Shown here one piece after another: positions 14,809 through 17,856 of a stretch of 17,856 nt of DNA. Made by a program: the position numbers and the translations under genes. The stretch is from contig JBPCKT010000067.1 in NCBI GenBank assembly GCA_051004015.1, positions 1-17,856 on the forward strand. Reading direction: 5' to 3'. Origin of the DNA: SXOA01 sp051004015. Its GTDB lineage: Bacteria; Planctomycetota; Planctomycetia; Pirellulales; Pirellulaceae. The notes beneath the pieces are model-generated. The model had not been told where the DNA came from. It did no database searches and was given only the letters and a program-made list of their open reading frames with translations. Positions within the stretch are counted from its first letter, which is position 1; the number at the start of each line of letters is the position of its first letter.

Positions 14809-15255
14809 CTACTTCTTGGCGTCCGGCTCGTCGCTCACGCTCACCGTTTTCATCACGTCCCCTTGCTTGATCGAGTTGACGATGTCCTGCCCGCTGAGAA
14901 CCTTGCCAAAGACGGAGTGTTTTCCATCCAGATGGGGCGTGGGAACGTGGGTTATGAAGAACTGCGAGCCGTTCGTGTTGGGACCGCTGTTCGCCATGGA
15001 CAGGATGCCCGGGCCGCTATGGCGAAGGTCCTTGTGGAACTCGTCCGCGAACTTGTAACCCGGCCCGCCGGTGCCGGTCCCTTGGGGGCAGCCGGTCTGG
15101 ATCATGAAGTCGGCGATGACCCGGTGGAACTTGAGGCCGTTATAGAATCCCTGACCGGCCAGTTTCTCGAAGTTGGCCACCGTCTTGGGAACCTTGTCCG
15201 CGTACAGCTCGGCCTTGATCGTTCCTTTGTTCGTTTCAATCGTGACGACTTTCAC
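14809..15255 (-). CDS. Cyclophilin-type peptidyl-prolyl cis-trans isomerase
   Basis: A 148-residue single-domain cyclophilin with no signal peptide, so probably cytoplasmic. It speeds cis-trans isomerisation of Xaa-Pro bonds in protein folding. Active-site features are KFHRVIADFMIQTG (His44, Arg45, Phe50, Gln53), SMANSGPNTNGSQFFIT (87-103) and the LDGKHSVFGKV segment, in which the Trp that binds cyclosporin in eukaryotic homologues is absent, as is usual in bacteria. The start is GTG, with CGGAG 7 nt upstream, and the N-terminus MKVVTIETNKGTI fits the family. The leader contains a long hairpin whose loop can pair with the start codon. glgC follows 75 nt downstream. Confidence 0.95.
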   Translation of the reverse strand: MKVVTIETNKGTIKAELYADKVPKTVANFEKLAGQGFYNGLKFHRVIADFMIQTGCPQGTGTGGPGYKFADEFHKDLRHSGPGILSMANSGPNTNGSQFFITHVPTPHLDGKHSVFGKVLSGQDIVNSIKQGDVMKTVSVSDEPDAKK

Positions 15256-15275
15256 AGCGGGTCTCCGGGAGTAAC

Positions 15276-15350
15276 GGGGTCGGGAGGGGTTTTCGCGGAA
15301 GTGGACTGTGAAAGTCGAAAAACGTGGACGCGAAAACTCCTCCCGACCCC
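15276..15350 (-). promoter_or_regulatory. Leader hairpin upstream of cyclophilin, loop complementary to its start codon
   Basis: Arms 15276-15297 and 15329-15350 are inverted repeats of 22 nt with a single mismatch, enclosing a 31-nt loop. Within the loop, 15306-15317 (CTGTGAAAGTCG on the plus strand) is the exact reverse complement of 15246-15257, which contains the cyclophilin GTG start codon. In the mRNA the loop could therefore pair with the start region to form an H-type pseudoknot. The stem is separated from the pairing site by 18 nt that include the Shine-Dalgarno CGGAG. A dispersed repeat element is the alternative. Confidence 0.5.
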
Positions 15351-15395
15351 TTTTCTTGGAATCTGGGTTAGCCGCGACGGTTGCGGCACTTCGTC

Positions 15396-15423
15396 ATTAT
15401 GGAGAATTCGCGAGGGAAGACAA
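15396..15423 (-). promoter_or_regulatory. Putative promoter of the cyclophilin-glgC unit
   Basis: On the minus strand TTGTCT (15418-15423), a 16-bp spacer and CATAAT (15396-15401). Transcription from about 15389 would give a leader of about 135 nt containing the whole 15276-15350 hairpin. Confidence 0.4.
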
Positions 15424-15510
15424 CCCGCGGGAAAAAGCGGGATTTTGCCACTCGCTAGCCTGAACTGGGAGGTGATCCCTGCGTACCAACCTGAGTCCAC
15501 GAGACAAAAC

Positions 15511-15538
15511 TGGACCAGAGCGCCGCAATGTGCATAAT
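15511..15538 (+). promoter_or_regulatory. Putative promoter of the SHOCT-CxxC-clpX unit
   Basis: TGGACC (15511-15516), a 16-bp spacer and CATAAT (15533-15538), 47 bp before the ATG at 15586. It is the best candidate in the 235-bp stretch 15351-15585, which otherwise holds only a weak CCCGC/GCGGG hairpin near 15424-15441. Confidence 0.4.
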
Positions 15539-15585
15539 ACTTAAGAGAGGCCAGGCATCGAGAGCTTGCGGAGCGCGAGTGAGTC

Positions 15586-15849
15586 ATGTGGGAGTTTTTG
15601 TCGTCGACGGCCGGGCAACTCTCGGTTTCGCTCCTGATCCTGGCGCTGATTGTGGCCGTGGCGCTCATGGTGGTGAGAAAATTGCGCGATCAAACCGTTG
15701 GAAACAGACAAACCGCCAACGACCTGCTGACGAACTTCCAGGAATTGAATCAGCAGGGCGAGTTTAGCGACGCGGAATTCCGAAAGATAAAAGCGGTGCT
15801 GGGGAATCAACTTCAGCGAGACATAAAGTGCGGTAAGGACAAGCCTTAG
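15586..15849 (+). CDS. Small membrane protein with SHOCT-like C-terminus
   Basis: An 87-residue protein with one N-terminal transmembrane helix (about 12-31, LSVSLLILALIVAVALMVV), then a basic stretch RKLRDQ, then a soluble tail of about 50 residues. The tail segment LLTNFQELNQQGEFSDAEFR with the following KIKAVLGNQL has the pattern of SHOCT-type short C-terminal domains (helix, EG-like turn, S/T-x-x-E-F/Y, helix), which often occur on small membrane or stress proteins. The function is unknown. It starts the unit that ends in clpX: its TAG is separated by a single base from an ATG at 15851, and clpX follows within about 310 nt, so coregulation with the protease chaperone is likely. Confidence 0.72.
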   Translation: MWEFLSSTAGQLSVSLLILALIVAVALMVVRKLRDQTVGNRQTANDLLTNFQELNQQGEFSDAEFRKIKAVLGNQLQRDIKCGKDKP

Positions 15850-15865
15850 CATGAGTCCCGCGGTC

Positions 15866-15890
15866 ACTTTGCCGGAGAGTCCGGCAAAGT
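15866..15890. repeat. Perfect 11-bp stem hairpin with GAG loop
   Basis: ACTTTGCCGGA-GAG-TCCGGCAAAGT begins 15 nt after the ATG at 15851, within the 5' part of the gene preceding clpX. No T-run follows, so it is not a standard terminator. It could slow ribosomes, or separate the translation of the first gene from the rest. Confidence 0.6.
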
Positions 15891-15911
15891 CGCCTGGGGC
15901 AAGCGGGACGG

Positions 15912-16157
15912 TTGTGCCCGCAATGCGTTAGGCGCCGCTTGCAGCAACTCGATGCGGCCTGGGAGGCCGTCAGCACCGATCCTCGTGATACGCAACTTCG
16001 GCTCGACAAGCGGATGGGCTTCGCGGCCCATCCACCGGACATGGATGCCCAACAGGCTAGCGGCGTGCGAGCGCCCAACCAGCCTTCGAGCAGCAACCTT
16101 GAAGATAAACCGCTAACTGGTCGGGGCGATCAGACAGGCGGATCCCAAAAGGAGTGA
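15912..16157 (+). CDS. Small CxxC protein upstream of clpX, probably frameshifted at its start
   Basis: An open frame of 81 codons from a TTG, starting CPQCVRRRLQQLDAAWEAVSTD. It has one CxxC, an amphipathic helix and a polar, probably disordered tail. The TTG is a poor start. A better start is the ATG at 15851, 1 nt after the previous stop, but its frame ends at 15931 after MSPAVTLPESPAKSPGASGT plus six codons. Removing one T near 15912-15913 would join the frames as ...SGTVCPQCVRRRL, giving about 100 residues. The stop TGA (16155-16157) is 2 nt before the clpX ATG, so translation is coupled. The family is unknown to me. The single CxxC is half of a zinc ribbon, so it may dimerise around zinc. 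Confidence 0.5.
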   Translation: MCPQCVRRRLQQLDAAWEAVSTDPRDTQLRLDKRMGFAAHPPDMDAQQASGVRAPNQPSSSNLEDKPLTGRGDQTGGSQKE

Positions 16158-16159
16158 CC

Positions 16160-17443
16160 ATGCCCGCAGGAAAAGATTTGGGTGGGGGGCGTCGTGGGGC
16201 GAGCACCTCGAAGAAAAACGCCTTCTGCTCATTCTGTCGCAAGAGCTACCGCGATGTCGGCCCACTGGTGGAAGGACCAGGGGACGTTTACATCTGCGGT
16301 GAGTGCATTGATCTTTGTCAGAGCATTCTGGAACAAGAGCAGCGCCGCCGCGGAGGGACCAAGCCCCTCTTCAACCGCATCCCCACGCCGCGGGAAATCG
16401 TGGCCCAGCTCGATCAATACGTGATCGGGCAGACCCATACCAAAAAGGTCCTCTCCGTCGCCGTCCACAATCATTACAAGCGTCTGACGCTCGGTAATGA
16501 GGGGGACTGCGAGATCGAAAAGTCCAACATCCTGCTCATCGGGCCGACCGGCTCGGGCAAGACGCTGCTGGCCCGCACGCTGGCCCGGGTGCTGAATGTC
16601 CCCTTCGCCATCGGCGACGCCACAACCCTCACCGAAGCCGGCTATGTCGGCGAGGACGTGGAGAACCTGCTGCTGAAGCTGCTGCACGCTGCCGACTTCG
16701 ACTTGGAGCAGGCCCAGCGAGGGGTGCTGTACATCGACGAGATCGACAAGATCGGCAAGACCAGCCACAACGTTTCGATCACCCGCGACGTTTCCGGCGA
16801 AGGGGTGCAGCAAGCCCTGCTCAAAATGCTGGAAGGGACCGTCGCTAATGTGCCGCCGCAAGGGGGACGCAAGCACCCCGAGCAGCAGTACATCCAGATG
16901 GACACCACCAATATCCTCTTCATCGTCGGCGGCACCTTCGCCGGCATCGAGGATATCGTCCGTAAGCGGCTGGGGAAGAAAACGCTCGGCTTTGGCCAGG
17001 TCAGCGGCCAGCGAAACCAGGACGATCTGGCCGAGGTTCTGACGAAGGTGCAGACCGAGGACATCCTGGCGTACGGCATGATCCCCGAGCTCGTCGGCCG
17101 CATGCCCGTGATCTCCTCGCTCACGCCGCTGGATCACTCCGGCCTGGTGCGGGTCCTCACGGAGCCCAAGAATGCCCTCCTCCGGCAGTACAAGACCCTC
17201 TTCGAGATGGAAGAGTGCTCGCTGGAATTCTCGGAGAAGGCCATCGAGGCCATCGCCGGGAAGGCCCTGGTGAAGGGGACCGGCGCTCGCGGACTGCGCT
17301 CCGTGGTCGAAGACGTGATGGTCGACATCATGTTCGAGCTCCCCGATCAGCCCAAGGGAAGCAAGTACATCATCGACGACCAAATCGTCCTCGGCAAACG
17401 CCACCTCTTCCCCACGCAGGAAGTGGTCAGCAAGAGCGCCTAA
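16160..17443 (+). CDS. clpX: ATP-dependent Clp protease ATP-binding subunit ClpX
   Basis: A 427-residue AAA+ unfoldase that recognises tagged proteins and feeds them to the ClpP protease. The N-terminal zinc-binding domain has Cys23, Cys26, Cys46 and Cys49. Walker A GPTGSGKT is at 128-135, pore loop GYVG at 161-164, Walker B VLYIDEID around 189-195, the RKH loop at 237-239, the ClpP-docking loop LGF at 276-278 (IGF in E. coli), the arginine finger Arg314 in ELVGR and sensor-2 Arg377 in GTGARG. All are intact, and the length matches the family. The ATG at 16160 has AAAAGGAG 5 nt upstream; the GTG at 16154 is inside this site and is not the start. clpP and tig, frequent neighbours, are absent here. 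Confidence 0.97.
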   Translation: MPAGKDLGGGRRGASTSKKNAFCSFCRKSYRDVGPLVEGPGDVYICGECIDLCQSILEQEQRRRGGTKPLFNRIPTPREIVAQLDQYVIGQTHTKKVLSVAVHNHYKRLTLGNEGDCEIEKSNILLIGPTGSGKTLLARTLARVLNVPFAIGDATTLTEAGYVGEDVENLLLKLLHAADFDLEQAQRGVLYIDEIDKIGKTSHNVSITRDVSGEGVQQALLKMLEGTVANVPPQGGRKHPEQQYIQMDTTNILFIVGGTFAGIEDIVRKRLGKKTLGFGQVSGQRNQDDLAEVLTKVQTEDILAYGMIPELVGRMPVISSLTPLDHSGLVRVLTEPKNALLRQYKTLFEMEECSLEFSEKAIEAIAGKALVKGTGARGLRSVVEDVMVDIMFELPDQPKGSKYIIDDQIVLGKRHLFPTQEVVSKSA

Positions 17444-17447
17444 GATT

Positions 17448-17469
17448 GGGTAGGCTTCCAGCCTGCCCA
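17448..17469 (+). repeat. 22-nt palindromic repeat, copy 2, downstream of clpX
   Basis: Identical over 22 nt to the element at 1-22 and in the same orientation relative to its upstream gene, starting 4 nt after the clpX TAA. It is followed by seven As, not Ts, on the coding strand, so it is not a normal intrinsic terminator for clpX. Confidence 0.65.
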
Positions 17470-17480
17470 AAAAAACCCCT

Positions 17481-17506
17481 CGTTCCCACGGTCCGCCGTG
17501 GGAACG
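17481..17506 (+). terminator. 11-bp stem palindrome after clpX, possible terminator or REP-like repeat
   Basis: CGTTCCCACGG-TCCG-CCGTGGGAACG, a perfect stem. CACGCTTTT follows, a short T-tract at a 5-nt distance. Similar CGTTCCCACG palindromes are, as I recall, common dispersed repeats in bacterial genomes, so the terminator role is only one reading. Confidence 0.45.
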
Positions 17507-17557
17507 CACGCTTTTGACGCTCCACGTCTCGCGGATTTACACCTTCCCAAAAAAACT

Positions 17558-17642
17558 GTGGTGAAAAAGTCCGCCGAATGAATTCTGCAAGTGCTTATAA
17601 AATAGACACTTGCGACTTTCGTCATCCCGACTTTTTCACCAC
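17558..17642. repeat. Nested inverted repeat, 85 bp, AT-rich centre
   Basis: Outer arms GTGGTGAAAAAGTC (17558-17571) and GACTTTTTCACCAC (17629-17642) are perfectly complementary over 14 nt. Inside lies a second pair, GCAAGTG (17587-17593) and CACTTGC (17607-17613), around an AT-rich loop containing TATAAAAT. No ORF is present and no flanking direct repeat is evident. A MITE-like element or a structured RNA would both fit. Confidence 0.55.
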
Positions 17643-17701
17643 CCCCCTCCTCACAAGTGGGGTTTTCTATTCGCCGGCCACCAGGAATTCGAATCAAAGT
17701 A

Positions 17702-17723
17702 GGACGGCCTTTCTAGGCCGTCC
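17702..17723. repeat. Perfect 9-bp stem palindrome
   Basis: GGACGGCCT-TTCT-AGGCCGTCC. It is another short palindrome in the gene-free right end, directly beside the sequence that may be a group II intron end. Confidence 0.6.
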
Positions 17724-17729
17724 GTAACC

Positions 17730-17856
17730 AGTAGAGTCGAGAAGTGGCGCGGTGGTTTAGGTGGCAGTTTGTATTCCCTGTTGCTCGCCCTTTCGTTTGC
17801 GAGTGTCACAGTATCGCCACCATGCTCCGTTTCCACTCCCCGCTCATCGAACCGGA
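17730..17856 (-). mobile_element. Possible 3' end of a group II intron (runs off the right edge)
   Basis: On the minus strand the edge begins TCCGGTTCGATGAG, which looks like the 3' strand of a group II intron domain V (…CGUCCGGUUC) followed by linker sequence. The next 110 bp translate as ETEHGGDTVTLANERASNRE without a start or stop that would make a gene, a type of sequence I associate from memory with the region downstream of group II intron reverse transcriptases. The rest of domain V and any reverse transcriptase would lie beyond the window, so this cannot be confirmed. Confidence 0.3.

Noticed and set aside
16229..17509. A 426-codon open frame on the minus strand
   Set aside because: Antisense to clpX, which has every expected motif. 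The shadow is rich in Asp, Leu and His, as expected from complementing clpX codons.
17823..17856. A possible partial gene at the right edge (MLRFHSPLIEP...)
   Set aside because: There is no ribosome-binding site and only 11 codons. The reverse strand fits a group II intron-like sequence better, and such peptides are familiar spurious products of that sequence.
1..17856. CRISPR arrays, prophage, toxin-antitoxin or restriction genes
   Set aside because: No regularly spaced direct repeats, integrase, phage structural gene or paired toxin-antitoxin ORFs were seen. The window is mostly housekeeping genes.

Overview
This GC-rich window looks like chromosomal DNA from a planctomycete. I infer this from the protein types: a DUF1570-like secreted metallopeptidase, a UVR-motif protein, a YhaO/YhaN-like pair, short secreted proteins of unknown function, and a divided layout with many short palindromes between genes. 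The lineage is inferred from memory of the families and was not searched. Most genes are housekeeping. No phage, CRISPR array or defence island is visible.

Layout. 33-1832 (-) is a UbiD-family decarboxylase. It is followed by a hypothetical gene (+, ends 2431) and a small Cys-rich exported protein (2643-2894, +) with its own promoter and terminator-like hairpins. 2968-5035 (-) holds a DUF1570-like exported metallopeptidase and, downstream of it, endonuclease IV. 5306-6049 (+) is a UVR-motif protein, convergent with a two-gene unit (10897 to 6056, -) of an SbcD/YhaO-like phosphoesterase followed by an SbcC/YhaN-like ATPase with a mid-coil membrane hairpin and a proline-rich tail. 10973-12565 (-) is an orphan two-domain ABC permease. 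A tRNA-Arg(TCT) lies at 12629-12702 (-), and an exported protein of unknown function at 12866-13324 (-). Cyclophilin (15255 to 14809) and glgC (14733 to 13489) run together on the minus strand. 15586-17443 (+) is a tight unit of a small membrane SHOCT-like protein, a small CxxC protein that may be frameshifted, and clpX. The last 410 bp hold only palindromic repeats and, at the edge, what may be the end of a group II intron.

Most interesting points. (1) The cyclophilin mRNA leader carries a 22-bp hairpin whose loop is perfectly complementary over 12 nt to the GTG start-codon region, suggesting a start-occluding pseudoknot. (2) The SbcD/YhaO-like protein has lost every predicted ligand specific to the second metal, and the catalytic histidine, while keeping the first metal site. 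(3) The gene just before clpX seems to begin at an ATG 1 nt after the preceding stop and then to be split by a frameshift. (4) The same 22-nt palindrome sits immediately after the stop codons of ubiD and clpX, in the same orientation relative to each gene.
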